From Lomentospora prolificans (lineage: Eukaryota; Ascomycota; Sordariomycetes; Microascales; Microascaceae), in NCBI GenBank assembly GCA_029532625.1, contig JARFXM010000005.1:1922001-1986000 (forward strand): a stretch of 64,000 nt of DNA. Direction: 5' to 3'. Shown here piece by piece: positions 36,461 to 47,900 of the stretch; position 1 is the first letter of the stretch; the number at the start of each line of letters is the position of its first letter. The notes below the pieces were generated by a model. The model ran no database searches. It worked only from the letters and a program-made list of their open reading frames with translations, and was not told the origin of the DNA. The position numbers were made by a program, and so were the translations under genes.

Positions 36461-39400
36461 TTACCAGTAGTTCGGCCTAAAGCCGGCAAAGGATGCGATT
36501 CCACCTTCGCTCTTCTCGTCCTTTCTCCTCGATCCGTTAAGCTATAGTTGGTTAGCATGTGCCGTGCCCGTCGTGTGTTACGAAATAGGTCGACTTACTT
36601 CAAGTTGAATGGCCTTGTGTACGTGCACAAGCCAATCCACATAGCTCTGCGCCTCATTATTCCTGTCCTCCATCAACATCCTCGCGAACTCGTACTCGGC
36701 GCCGTCAATTCCTTGCCTCGCGAGCTGGATCGTCGCAGCCTTGGAGCCGCGTTGTGTCTTGAAGAACTCGAGAATGTTGCGCACCTGCGCGTTGAGATGC
36801 GTCTCTAGCACCGGCAGCGTCGATGTGTAGGCGTCGAGGCTCTGGAGGGAGCGGAAGTCGGCACCGAACAAGTCGGCGATGAGGTCGGGCGAAGTCTGCG
36901 CGTGGAACCAGATGAGGCACTGCTGGCCGTTGTCGACGAGATATACGCCGCCGGGCTCGACCTTGGAGAACGACGCCCTGATCGAGGGCGGCAGTTTGAG
37001 CTCGCCCGTCTCGGAGTCGAGGAAGCCGTCCGAGGACTCCAAATTGTGGATCGGTACGATGCGCGGGTACAGGTACAAGCTGAGCTCCTGAGCGCCAATG
37101 GACTGGATCATCCGGAGTTCCTGGACACGCCTGTCCGACGTTTCGTTACCACCCTTGAATGCGCGGCACTTCACGAGACAGAGCATATACATGGCAAACT
37201 CCTTGAGGCGCTCGGGCAGGATCAGCTGGCCCGGCGGCGCGCTCTGGGACGTGAAATGCTTGCGGTGGCTAGAGAGTATGTCGATAGTGCGCTCGGTGAT
37301 CCAGTTGCGCACGTCGCGGAAGTTGCTCGAGGTCGCCGCAAGCTTCGTCACGGCTTCCTTGGCGAGCATACTGTACACGGCGTCCTGATCCACGAACTTC
37401 ATGCAATCGCGCGTATTCTCACTGACGCTGGCGATGACGTTGGTGCACCTCACGCGGCGCTGGCCGTCGGCCGTCGTATACAGGAGCGCGGATTGGAAGT
37501 GAGCATCGAGCTTAGGGTCGAGCTTGCCGTCGTACGAGAACTTGACCCCAATCGCCTTGTCGGCATCAATGACGCCAATCTCAAGATCGGCACCGAACGA
37601 GTGCTGAATAAAATTGCCAAAGTACTCGGCGACTTGGAGGCCGGTCGAGCAGCGGACTTTCATGAGCGCCTGGTAACCCGATTCGCGAGTGACGGCGTGC
37701 CTGATCTCGGACGAGAGCTTGGCGTTGTCGCGTCCGCCGATGAAGTTGGGGTAATAAAACGTTTCACCGCCAGTAGAGGAGGAGACGTGACCTATCGTGG
37801 CGACATCCAAGTAGCCACCAGAAGGCGAAGCAAGGAAAAAGTCGGCACCGACACCAGCAGCAGCCATGCGCTCGCCGAGCTTCGTCCAGAGCGGATGCTC
37901 AGTTGTGAGAAGCTTCTTATCAATTTCTCCACCAATATGCTTTCCATCGTCACGCATAAAGAGACGGCCAGGCCCCCAAGTGGGAAGCGCAGCAGCAGAG
38001 CAGATGATCTTGCCTCCGGTGGCCTCGAGACCGGCGAAAGCCGCGTTGAGCGCAGGAAGGAGAGCGGGCTCGGGGTTCTTAATAGTAGAGAAGATCATGG
38101 GGAGCCTGGTGAGAAGAGAGGTGATGACTGCCTTGGACTCGTAGGGATCGACAAAGAGGCCCTCGCTTAAGGGAACAAAAGGGTCTTCAATATCGGGCAT
38201 AATCATCATCTGGGCCTGTTCAAGACTAGGCTTCACGTTGTAGAAGTGAATATCCTTGTCGAAGGTGACGAATCCAACCTTGGCGCCCTTAGGAATTGAA
38301 CGGTTGGGCTCGCCATCCTCTCCTTCCTCACTGCTTTCGCCTCCGTAAAGCGCCGCAAGGATACCCTCGCAGAAAGCCTCGAGGAAGCCCTTGTTGAAAG
38401 ACTCCTGGGTGACGTCGATCAGGAAGAGCCAGCGCATACCGACAGGTTCGCGAGTCCAGTACTCCTTAGGTACGACAAACTCAACGGTTCCACGGACAAG
38501 CTCGGGCCGCTGATCGCGGTCGACTCGAACGCCAGCGGGGGTAGTAGCGCAAAAGTACTCGGAGGGAGTCTCGTTGGGGTATGAGCAGAGGTTGCAGACG
38601 AACTTGTTGCCTCCATTGCGGAACATCATGAAAGGATTAATGTAAGCACGGCAGCGCCTGCATCGCGGGGGACCAGATTCACCAAAGTCGAGCACGGGGA
38701 TGGGCGCCTCACCGGGCGCAAGGGCGGCAAGCGGTTGAAGGACAAGGCCGAGGGGTAGAGACGAGGTGTTGAGGCCATCACCACTAGCAGGCAAGCTGTT
38801 CATGGTCAATCGAGCGAACTTGGGGGATGCGTTACCCTGATCGAATGCGCGGAAGGAGATCGAGGCCGGGGGAGGCACATGTCGCTCGAAAGTGGGGTAG
38901 GTGTTGCGGAAGAAGTACTGTTGGGTGGAATCGCGCATGAGAGGGATGCTCGGCAGGTCCTCGGGGGAGACAGTTGCAGCGCCGCCAGGAGCAGCACCGA
39001 AGCTAGAACCTCCCACCGGAACGGCAGTACCCGGGGCGGGCATGCCCGGCCCAGACAAGCCTAGGCCGGCTGGGGATGGGACGGTAGGAGAAAACGCGGG
39101 GTTTGCTGAAGGCGGGAACTGGCTGCCCTGGGGTCCAACTGCGGGACTAAGCCCGGGGCTCATGGCGGGGTTAAAGCCTTGAGAAGGGCTAAGGAGCTGC
39201 GGGCCAGCACCGCCATCGGGTGGCGAGAAGAAACCAGCGGGAGCTCCAGGTGAAGGCGCCGCAGCACCAGGAACACCGAAAGCCGATCCGGCGGCGACAG
39301 GAGCCTCGACATTGTGGAAGGCGTGACGGTCCTTCTTCTTCCTCCGCGCAGTATGATGTATCTCGCCGCCAAGCGACATGCCTCCCATCTGAGCAGCGAG

Positions 39401-39664
39401 ACCGTCGTCGGCGCCAGGAGCGGGAGCACCAGGCTGAGGTGGGGCGCCATATCCGAGCGGCTGTTGTGGGGACTGACCCGGCTGGCCACCATAGAACTGC
39501 TGCTGTCCAGGGGCAGGGCTGCCATAGGGCGCGCCCTGCTGGTATGGCTGAGGGGCAATCGGCGGGTTGAATTGGGGAGGGGCAGGCTGAGTCGTTCGAT
39601 TGGGGTCGTTGGGATCAACCTGCTCCCCCTGTCCCAGGGCGTGGTACATGGAATAGTCGGTCAT
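36461..39664 (-). CDS. SEC24: COPII vesicle coat subunit Sec24, 1048 aa, two exons
   Basis: On the minus strand exon 1 is 39664-36599 and exon 2 is 36541-36461, separated by a 57-nt intron with a GTAAGT donor, GCTAAC branch site and TATAG acceptor. Splicing replaces a run-on ending PIS by 26 residues ending FRPNYW. Sec24 is the cargo-binding partner of Sec23 in the inner COPII coat at ER exit sites. Residues 1-240 are Pro/Gly/Gln-rich and disordered. A zinc finger with Cys335, Cys338, Cys357 and Cys360 is followed by the trunk domain (GMRWLFLIDVTQESF, about 410-450), then beta-sandwich, helical and gelsolin-like regions; GGVYLVDNGQQCLIWFH belongs to the last. Length and the start MTDYSMYHALGQGE match fungal Sec24. 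It shares a divergent promoter with CFT2. A long antisense frame inside it is a codon-bias shadow. Confidence 0.96.
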
Positions 39665-40572
39665 GGCGGCGGTGAGGAGGGGGTTTACGCCTGGGACTTT
39701 GCCAGGCGATGGCCGACTATGCTAGAGCTGGGCCGAGTAGCGTATAAAGGTAGAGGATAGCGATTGGGAGGATATGGTCAAGGGAAATTGCTCGGGTCGC
39801 GGATCACAAGTTGGGATGAAGACCTATGGTTTATGAAATGTGGCCTGCCGAGACTTTAGTACAGGTGTTAACAAGGGAAGATGCCGCGAGATAGCAAAGC
39901 TTCTAGCAAAGCCAATAAAGAAGGGACAGGTGCTCGGCCAACCCACCTACGAAATGGAGCTGTTCATAAAATCATAATCAAAGGCATCATGGTCATGGAA
40001 AAGCGAGGGGGATGGCCACAGGTCTGAGAAAGCAGAATGTCGTCCGCTCTCGGAAATTTCCAGCCAGGGGAGAGGTGCGAGGTGCGCAGTGTGCAGACAA
40101 TTACAATTGACCAGGTGGTTTCTCCTGCCGCGACTCGCTTCGAATGTAGCATTCTCTTTGGTTTGTCCGAGAGTGACATGTGGACGACCGGGACCAGGGC
40201 TGGCTGTGGCACTTGTCGCTTGATCAGCTTAGTGGGGCACGCACCAGCCACGGTGTTCCTGAGCTGTGGCGCTCATATTGCCGAAGATCAGCCATCATGC
40301 AAGAATCAAGCTTGTGCTTGCATTGAACGTTCTTACCTAACGCGGAACATCGACATTTGTCGCGACTGAAATGTTCCGGTTCTGGGCTCAGCTCTCCATC
40401 CACGGCTTCTGTCATTCCGTCTACGTACTCGGCGGCAACCTGCATCACATATATTTCATATCCCCCAGGATGGTTATCTGGGAACTGTGATTTCCTATTT
40501 CTTTTCTCTTCTCGAGTGCGACTGTCTAGTCCACGGCGCCCAGGACCCGCGTCGCATTCCTGCTCGCCCAGC
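39665..40572. promoter_or_regulatory. Divergent promoter region of SEC24 and CFT2
   Basis: The 908 bp between the SEC24 start (39664, minus) and the CFT2 start (40573, plus) must contain both promoters. Only short frames are present. Head-to-head pairing may allow shared control, which is inference from arrangement only. I could not identify a specific binding site. Confidence 0.6.
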
Positions 40573-43491
40573 ATGTTTAATTTTTGCCCACTGCAGGGCG
40601 CTCTGTCCCAATCGCCCGCCTCACAATCCCTACTCGAGCTCGACGGCGGTGTCAAAGTCCTAGTCGGCCTTGGTTGGGATGAGTCGTTTGACGTCAAGAA
40701 GCTCAAGGAGCTCGAAAAGTATGCTCTCCGCCGGTTTTCTTAGGGCCGTTTGCCATGATTGCTAACATCGAGGGCATGCAGGCATGTTCAAAGCCAGACA
40801 ATCTCCCTAATCCTTCTTACTCACGCCACCGTCGGCCATCTCGCTGCCTTTGCCTACTGCTGCAAGAATTTCCCACGGTTCACGCATATTCCTGTGTACG
40901 CGACACGGCCCGTCGCCGACCTCGGCCGATCCCTCCTCCAAGACCTCTACGATTCTACACCCAAGGCCGCGACAACGATACCCGAAGCATCGCTCGCCGA
41001 GGCTGCGATAGCATACACGCAGAAACCCAATGCCGCCCAGAAGCTTCTTCTGCAAGCTCCTACTTCCCAGGAGCTTGCGCGCTACTTCTCTCTCATCCAA
41101 CCTCTGAAGTATTCGCAGCCACATCAACCGCTGCCGACTCCCGGCACCCCGCCCTTAAATGGCCTTACGATTACTGCCTACAACTCCGGCCGGACGCTGG
41201 GCGGCACGATGTGGCACATTCAGCACGGACTCGAATCGATTGTCTACGCTGTTGACTGGAACCTCGCCCGAGAAAATGTGTTTTCCGGCGCCGCATGGCT
41301 AGGGGGTGCTGGAGGTGGTGGTGCCGAAGTGATAGAACAGCTACGAAAACCCACCGCCCTCATCTGCAGCAGTCGAGGTGTCGACAGGACCCCCCAGGCT
41401 GGTGGTCGAGCAAAGCGAGATGAGCAACTCATTGGCCTCATCAAGTCCTGCGTCACCCGAGGAGGAACAGCCCTTATCCCCGTCGACTCTAGTGCCCGTG
41501 TGCTCGAGCTTGCCTACATCCTAGAACATGCCTGGAGGAAAGATGCTCAAGAACATGGGCCTTTCGAAACGGCGAAGCTGTACCTCGCCGGCCGTAGCAT
41601 GGCTAGTACCGTCCGGTACGCGAGGACCATGTTGGAGTGGATGGATGACAATATTAACCGCGAGTTCGAAGCTGTTCAGGATAACCAACGACGAGCAAAT
41701 GGCGACGACAAGGCAGCCAAGGATGGAGGACCTTTCGATTTCAAATACGTCAAAATTGTAGAACGCAAAGCCCAGATATTAAAGCTGCTCTCTGGCAATC
41801 AGGACAATGTACAGTCGTCAGGGCGAGTCATTCTCGCCAGCGATACCTCACTTGAATGGGGATACGCGAAAGACTTCTTGAAGGGCCTCGCCAAGGACTC
41901 ACGCAACGTCCTCATTCTCACCGATAAACCCCACGTGGTGTCCGATACCCCTACGCTAGCGGGATCTCTGTGGGAATTCTGGCAGGAAAGGAAGAACGGT
42001 GTTTCCACGGACAAGACCGACAGCGGGGATGATCTCGAATTTGTCTATGGGGGTGGCCGCGAGTTGGAGATCAAGGAAGAAACCCGGCAAGCTCTCGAGG
42101 GCGAGGAGCTTGCGCTTTATCAGCAGTGGCTAGCGCAACGCCAGCTCCAGGAAAACGTCCAGGGAGGAGGTGTAGGCGGGATGGAAGCGTCTGCCGATGT
42201 CGTTGACGATGCGTCTTCAGAGTCCTCTCTAGAATCCGAAGACTCGGACGGCGAACAGCAGGGCCGCGTGCTCAATATTTCCGTCACCATGGGACAGGCG
42301 CGCAAAGCTGTTCGTGACGAAGACCTGGGCATCAACATTCTCATGAAGAAGAGGGGTACATATGACTTTGATGTGGACGGAAGACGAGGCCGGGATAGGA
42401 TGTTCCCGCTTGCCGTCCGGCGGAAGCGCGTCGATGAGTTTGGGGAGGTTATTCGCCCCGAGGATTACCTTCGTGCGGAGGAAAAGGTCGACGATACCCA
42501 GGACGGACTACATGCAGGAGGAGAAAATGACGCGGTCGTGGGCAAGAAGCGCAGGTGGGATGACGCCTCCCACGCCAAGAGCGGCGCGAACAAGCGGCCG
42601 AACCTGAACCGCCGAGTATCAGACGAGGGCCAGAAGACCGCGGAGGTGGACGAGCTAGACGAGGTTGAAGACGTCGAGGAAGCCGAGGTCTCGGGCCCGG
42701 CCCGGCTCGTCGTCACCACCGAAAAGGTCATGGTGAACCTACGCCTAGCATTTGTCGACTTTAGCGGCCTCCACGACAAGCGAAGTCTCAACATGCTCAT
42801 CCCCCTCATCCAGCCCCGGAAGCTCATCCTCATCGGCGGCTCACGCGAGGAGACCATGTCCCTCGCTGACGACTGCAAGAAGCTCCTCGCGCCGTCCCAG
42901 AAGGAAGGCGAGACCAACGTCTTCACCCCCGACGTCGGCGAGACCGTCGACGCCAGCGTCGACACCAATGCCTGGACCCTCAAGCTCGCCGACTCCCTCG
43001 TCAAGAAACTCAAGTGGCAGAGCGTCCGCGGCCTCAGCGTCGTCACCATCACCGGCCAGCTCCTGGGCCTCTCGACCGACGACAAAGCCGAGGACGGCGC
43101 CAACAAGCGACAAAAGACCGACGGCGAGCCCGCCTCCAGGTCCGAAGACTCGCCTTCTGCCGCCGCCTCCGCTGCAGCCGTCGTGCCCACGCTCGACATC
43201 CTCTCCAATATGGCCGTCGCCAAGGCCCGCTCGTGGACCCAACCCCTCCACGTCGGCGACCTGCGTCTCGCCGACCTGAGGAAGGAGATGCAGGGCGCGG
43301 GGTACAGCGCCGAGTTCCGAGGCGAGGGTACGCTGCTCGTCGACGGGGTCGTTGCCGTGCGCAAGACGGCGGCCGGCAAGATTGAGGTTGTCGGCACGGC
43401 GGGGGATGGCGTCATGGCGGCGAGGCAGAGGGGTACGCTGTACGAGGTGAGAAAGGTGATTTACAAGAACCTGGCCGTCGTAGGGGCGTGA
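40573..43491 (+). CDS. CFT2: Cleavage and polyadenylation factor subunit Cft2 (CPSF100), 951 aa, two exons
   Basis: Exons are 40573-40718 and 40782-43491; the 63-nt intron has a GTATGC donor, GCTAAC branch site and GCAG acceptor. The protein starts MFNFCPLQGA. Cft2 is the non-catalytic metallo-beta-lactamase/beta-CASP subunit that pairs with the nuclease Ysh1/CPSF73 in mRNA 3'-end formation. The motif that binds zinc in Ysh1 (HxHxDH) reads HATVGH at residues 63-68, so the central His and the Asp are missing, as expected for the inactive family member. AVDWN and the beta-CASP segments (LICSSRG, GGTALIPVDSSARVLELAY) follow. An acidic, Ser-rich linker lies around residues 470-500, then a basic Lys/Arg segment, then the C-terminal domain. 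It is transcribed away from SEC24. Confidence 0.95.
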
Positions 43492-43861
43492 TTCGAGTAA
43501 GGGACTTGTCGTCTTCTTTTCTCGTTTGTATCTCTTTTACTAGTGTACCATGTTTCTATATATTGCAAAAGAGCATTCGAGCGGGGGTCCGCGAGGCGAG
43601 GCATGTACCATATCAAGCCCTTTTTCACGGAAGAAGCTAGGAACTGGCGGGGGAAGGAATGGGCTTTTGTAATGACGCTTCAATTGATGATACCTGATCC
43701 AAATACGCTATTATCAATGATCGATCCGCTCGTGATGTCCAACCCTCTCGCCGTAATCAGCTACCAGATACATGCATGCCCATGACGAGCCCTCTTAATC
43801 GACATCCCTTTCACTCACCGTCTTCGCCCGACGGTTGCTCCTCTTCTACCCTCCCCTGCGC
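43492..43861. other. Short convergent interval after CFT2
   Basis: This is the region between the CFT2 stop and the farthest downstream stop of the minus-strand gene beyond it. It probably holds overlapping 3' untranslated regions. Nothing else is seen. Confidence 0.5.
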
Positions 43862-44011
43862 CTAAACATCATTCGCCGTCTCTGCCCCGGCATCTTCAAC
43901 GTGTTCCACTTCGATCTTTTCTTCAACTTCCGAGTCCGCAATCATCTCCACCTCTACGCGGTTACCACGGGGATCCAGCTCGGAATCCGACTCGTACCCG
44001 GAATCTAGATC
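43862..44011 (-). other. 49-codon open extension beyond an in-frame TAG
   Basis: The minus-strand gene ends at TAG (44012-44014) within a Ser/Asp-rich acidic tail. The same frame stays open for 49 more codons to TAG at 43862 and keeps the same acidic character (SGYESDSELDP, then EVEEKIEVEHVEDAG). This looks like the original C-terminus cut by a nonsense change, a readthrough extension, or coding sequence joined by a weak 69-nt in-frame intron from a GTTCTG donor to an acceptor ending in GTAG. Confidence 0.6.
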
Positions 44012-45484
44012 CTACGCAGAACCCGGAGCCTGGTCTGAATCCCAATCCGAGTCTGAGTCCAAGGCCATGTCCGTTCCCTCCATCGCCCTCAAATCCTCCC
44101 TCATCTTCCTCATCGTAGCCGACCCCATTGACCGGCGATAAATGGCCAGCTCCTCCTCATCAATTTCCCATTCTTCGTCAGGGCTCTCTCCGTCTTCCTC
44201 GTCTGCCCAAAACTCCGTCTGCACTTCCCAATTCATACTGCCATCGTCCCCCACTGCATTCCACCACTCCAACTCCACCTCCTCGTCCTCCTCGTGCTTC
44301 ACTTTCTTTTGCTTCGACGGCATAACAGACAAGCCCATCGCGATCCTTTCCTCCCTCACCTTCAGCCTTACAAGCCTTACCCAGATCGTCCGCAAACTTT
44401 CATACTTCTTCCACCGTGTCGACCCACCGCTATAAAAAAGGCTCCACGCCGAGAATCGGTGTCCATCGCCCTCACGGTAGACGTACCGCACGAAGCTCAA
44501 GAAGTCAACCGTCCGGCTCGTCCCGGGCACGGGAATCCAGTAGGGTATAGTTTTGCCGTTGACGTTGGGTGGAGAAGGGTGATCGAGGCGGAAGCGTCTC
44601 CGGCCACGTTTTCTTTTGCGTGCGGCGCCGCGGATGCCTGGGAATGGAATTACTTCGGAACTCCCGTGGACGATGAGACGGGGGATAGGGCGGCTGGGTT
44701 CGAAGGAAGGAGTCGCTTGGCCCGGCTGAGGAGTGGGCGGATACTAGCCGGCGACGACAGCTCTGAGGACAGAGGGGCGTACACGAAGGGCCGGCGGCAG
44801 TGTGGCCTGGAAGTCTGCGGGAGAATACTTTCGCTTTCGTCGGACTTGCTTTTCGGTCTTTTCTCCGTCTGCCTTGGTGGAATCGGAGGTAGGCGTAGAT
44901 GGGGTGCTGGGAGAAGCACCACTGCCGGCTTCGGTGGCTAAATGGTCGGAGGGTATGCCTGGCGGCATGTCTGAATGAGATGCGGAAGCCAACTTATCTA
45001 GATTTCGTTCTACCATACGACGAACATGCTCGTCATGCTTAGTAAAGACGTCGTAAGAGTGAATAGGGAGGATAGTGTCCAGCCGAACAAGACCTTGGAA
45101 TCTTTTATGTTCCACTGTGTCAAAGTCGAGGAAGTCAGCAACATGGCGTTCCTCTTCCAGTCGGCCGATGTTGATTGTAGAAGGGATTATAGGTGGTAAC
45201 ACTCCATCGGCGCCGATTGACGGATATTTGGTGCTGCTTCGATCAAACAGATCGAGCTCGAGAGTATTATCATCGTAATCGGAGTCATCGAGAGAGGTAG
45301 AGGAACAATGTTGGGGCAATGTTCCATAAACGTCATGATTAAAATCGCTTTTACCTTGCTGGACAGGTATTATTCGCCCGACAGGTCGGCTGGCGTCCGC
45401 AAACAAAGATATTTCCTGCGACTCTACACGGGTCGAGCTCACATTGTAAATCGTTTGGCGGAGCCTGGGCGGACTCATCCTCAT
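44012..45484 (-). CDS. Unrecognised protein with acidic C-terminus; model uncertain, possibly a decaying gene
   Basis: Two minus-strand frames, 45484-44783 and 44725-44012, are in the same phase and are separated by one in-frame TAG (44744). A 57-nt intron from a GTACGC donor at 44782 to a CTCAG acceptor at 44726 would remove the TAG and keep frame, giving about 471 residues from ATG 45484. The protein contains an acidic block (SLDDSDYDDNTLELDLFD), a segment EEERHVADFLDFDTVEHKRF, a basic stretch RKRKRGRRRFR, the aromatic block TIPYWIPVPGTSRTVDFL, and a very acidic end. I do not recognise the family. The true N-terminus may lie upstream in another frame, where a signal peptide and a Cys-rich segment are visible. 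Both TAG codons could come from CAG by a C-to-T change at CpA. Confidence 0.55.
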
Positions 45485-45591
45485 CGCAATAAGGGCAGAG
45501 TTTCAAATGATAACGGGCTTCGAAGTGCCCCGAGGACGGGCAAAGCAAAGAAACCTAGGATCCAAAACGACAGGCAGCCGATGGCTTTCAT
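45355..45591 (-). other. Candidate signal peptide and Cys-rich segment in shifted frames upstream
   Basis: On the minus strand, ATG at 45591 starts a typical secretion signal (MKAIGC, then a hydrophobic stretch ending LPVLGA), but that frame stops soon after. One base later in phase, from about 45527, a frame encodes a segment with seven Cys (LCPYCDEDES, LQCELDPCR, FVCGRQPTC) that ends at TAA inside AGGTAAAA at 45355. The frames would join if one G of the GGGG run at 45528-45531 were absent. A GT donor at 45354 could connect the Cys-rich part to the downstream frame through an acceptor at 45234. Either an undetected intron or frameshifts would explain this. Confidence 0.4.
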
Positions 45592-46634
45592 GGAGGCTAC
45601 CAGGTCGTGTGTTTCGCGGAGAGGGTGTAGATCTGAAGCGAGAGATGGACTATTGATAACCACGGTGAAGAGGTAAAGAGCATCGAACCGTGTATATTGA
45701 TGATGTTGATGAAGACTAGATTCTCTCTCCAGCTTTCATCTCTTTCGTTTTGAGCTGTAGGAGCTGCACTCCAGCACCAGCGCTGTCCGCTCCTTCCCTC
45801 GAACCTTTCGCGACTTCCTTGTGATGAACTTGCCTTGGCCGCAATGGAAATATAGAACCGAATCCAAAGCGGACGTTTCCTACCGTCTTCTCACGTTCCT
45901 CCCGCTTCATCAATACATGCCACATCCGTACTAGATTGTTGGGTGGTTGTGGCATGTTCAAATACGTTGCAAGATTCTTCCCAGACCATGGTTAGTGTCG
46001 CCGAGGACGAAAGACATTAGTGAGTGGAAGGTAAAGTGTCTTGGCTGGCCGTTATAGCCACGGCTATTAAGATAGCTTCGTCACCCAATCTCCGGATATG
46101 CCATCTCGAGCCGCATAGGAACGCCCGTAAGCTCCGAACCGCGGCTGATCACTCTCACCTGACCGGTCTCCCTCAGATGCAACATGAATTCCGTCCCCTG
46201 TATTTGTTTCACGTTGAAAATCGCTTCGTCATCCGGGACGACATCTTATAACATAGCACAACACCGACAGAAACAAGTTTTCTTTCCTGCAAAGACATCA
46301 ATTAAACTGTATTAATTTGTGCGGCACGGACACGACCCCAAGCCGTCCCGGCCGCTGTCCAGACGGATATATCCATCGATTCCGAAGAGAAGAAAACGCA
46401 TGAAGACGTGACAGGGACAAATATCAACTCCCTGACATGCTGAAAATGTTTTGCACTCATCACCCTCAAAAATGCTTCACGCCCATGCGGATTCTCTAAG
46501 CACACCGTCGGTGTATACGACGGGAGGGCTGCAGAGTCCCAAATGCAAACGGTATCACACTCATCCAATATACAGGTTATATACAATCTCTCCTCCTAAA
46601 ATATCTGCCGACAAGTGAAAGTAGTGCCTCGCCA
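45592..46634. other. Intergenic region
   Basis: This is the region upstream of the uncertain minus-strand gene and downstream of the sensor-like gene. Only short frames without motifs occur. I see no RNA gene or repeat. Confidence 0.5.
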
Positions 46635-47900
46635 TCACCTCCTATATGGCTCAGCGGGCATCTCATAAACGTCCGCCACAGGTCCGGAGGCGTGGCCCAT
46701 GACTGGCCTTCCGTCCGCCTCAGCCGCCGTGGGAAACCTGGGCAGCGCGTCCTCGCCGCTGAGCTCAGCTCCGTACGTCCTCGACTGGCCTCCTAGCTCA
46801 GCCGCGCCGTACCTAGGCTCGGGAGTGACGGACGCAGGTGGCGCGTAGCCACCGCTGATCGGCGACACCTTGTGGTGGTCAGGAGTTCGGCTGTGCCTGC
46901 TCGCAAGGGCAGCAGCACCTGCACCACCAACACCGGGGCTAGGACCGACGGGGACTTCACTCATGCCAGCGCCGAGACCATCGTCGACAACGCGGGGCTT
47001 GAGTTTGTGCTGCTTCCAGAGATAGGCTGCGATACCTCCGATGATAAGAAGACCACCAACACCGGCGCCGACACCGATACCGGCCTTGGCAGCGGTGGAA
47101 AGACCACTGCTGCCTCCGGAAGAGTTGCTACTGCCGCCAGAGGAGCCGCCACCGCCGCCACCACCAACGTTAGAGCCATTGGGAACGGTGCTGACGGTCT
47201 GAGCGGGGCCAGCCGTGACGGTAGTGGCCTCGATAATGATGGTGGAGGTGACGGTAACAGTAGTATGAGCGTTCGCATAGCTCGTCGAAGTGATGACGGA
47301 GGTAGAATGTGATTCGGTGGTAGTCGTCGAGACAACCGTGCTGGTGACGGTGTTGAAGACGGTAGTCTCCCCATCAACGGCAACAGTAACCGTGACGAAG
47401 ACGGTTGCCCTCTTCGCCAGGGCCCTCCTCGCGAACTCGGCACCTCCAGCCCTCCTCATGAGCTCCAATGCGTCTGCGCCGTCGAATCCGCCTATCGGTC
47501 CAGTGATTTGCGCACGCACATCATCGGTGCCGTCAGTCTTAGCAGGTACATGCAAAACCGCGGGGGTGGCCTGGGCGGGGACAGCAATGTCGATATGGCG
47601 CTTCGCCGCCTGGGTGGAAGTCACATAGATGGTGCTTGTGGCGGTGTCGACGTCGGATACTGTTGTGACCTTGGTGGAGATGTCGGTAACTGTCACAACA
47701 ATGGTGCTGAACACCGTGCGGAAGACGGTGGTGCCCGAGGTGACGGTCTTGTCGCTTCGATCCGTGACGGTGACGGTCGAAGTAACATCGTTGTCGTCTC
47801 CGCTCCCAGTAGGAGAGGATGATTCGTTTTGGCGGGGAATGTTGAGGGCCGAGGTGGCCGCAAGCAGCGCCGTAAAGGCCGCTGCCACTGAGAAACGCAT
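46635..47900 (-). CDS. Single-pass Thr/Val-rich membrane protein, Mid2/WSC-sensor-like architecture, 421 aa
   Basis: One uninterrupted frame from ATG at 47900. Residues 1-18 are a signal peptide (MRFSVAAAFTALLAATSA). Residues 40-240 are rich in Thr, Val and Ser with repeated TVTVT-like strings, as expected of an O-mannosylated stalk outside the cell. A Gly/Ser tract (residues 246-266) leads to a single transmembrane segment (about 273-295, AGIGVGAGVGGLLIIGG) followed by basic WKQHKLK. The cytoplasmic tail of about 125 residues is Pro/Gly-rich and ends AEPYRR. This order resembles fungal cell-wall stress sensors (Mid2, Wsc), but no WSC cysteine domain is present, so assignment is by architecture only. 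It is the last recognised gene before the transposon island, about 1.5 kb from its edge. Confidence 0.8.
   Translation of the reverse strand: MRFSVAAAFTALLAATSALNIPRQNESSSPTGSGDDNDVTSTVTVTDRSDKTVTSGTTVFRTVFSTIVVTVTDISTKVTTVSDVDTATSTIYVTSTQAAKRHIDIAVPAQATPAVLHVPAKTDGTDDVRAQITGPIGGFDGADALELMRRAGGAEFARRALAKRATVFVTVTVAVDGETTVFNTVTSTVVSTTTTESHSTSVITSTSYANAHTTVTVTSTIIIEATTVTAGPAQTVSTVPNGSNVGGGGGGGSSGGSSNSSGGSSGLSTAAKAGIGVGAGVGGLLIIGGIAAYLWKQHKLKPRVVDDGLGAGMSEVPVGPSPGVGGAGAAALASRHSRTPDHHKVSPISGGYAPPASVTPEPRYGAAELGGQSRTYGAELSGEDALPRFPTAAEADGRPVMGHASGPVADVYEMPAEPYRR

Noticed and set aside
36902..38170. A 422-residue plus-strand frame inside SEC24
   Set aside because: It lies wholly antisense to a confident Sec24 reading frame. 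Long antisense frames follow from GC-rich third positions, and it has no domain or own start context.
42465..43415. A 316-residue minus-strand frame inside CFT2
   Set aside because: Antisense shadow of the Cft2 C-terminal region, low complexity, no domain.
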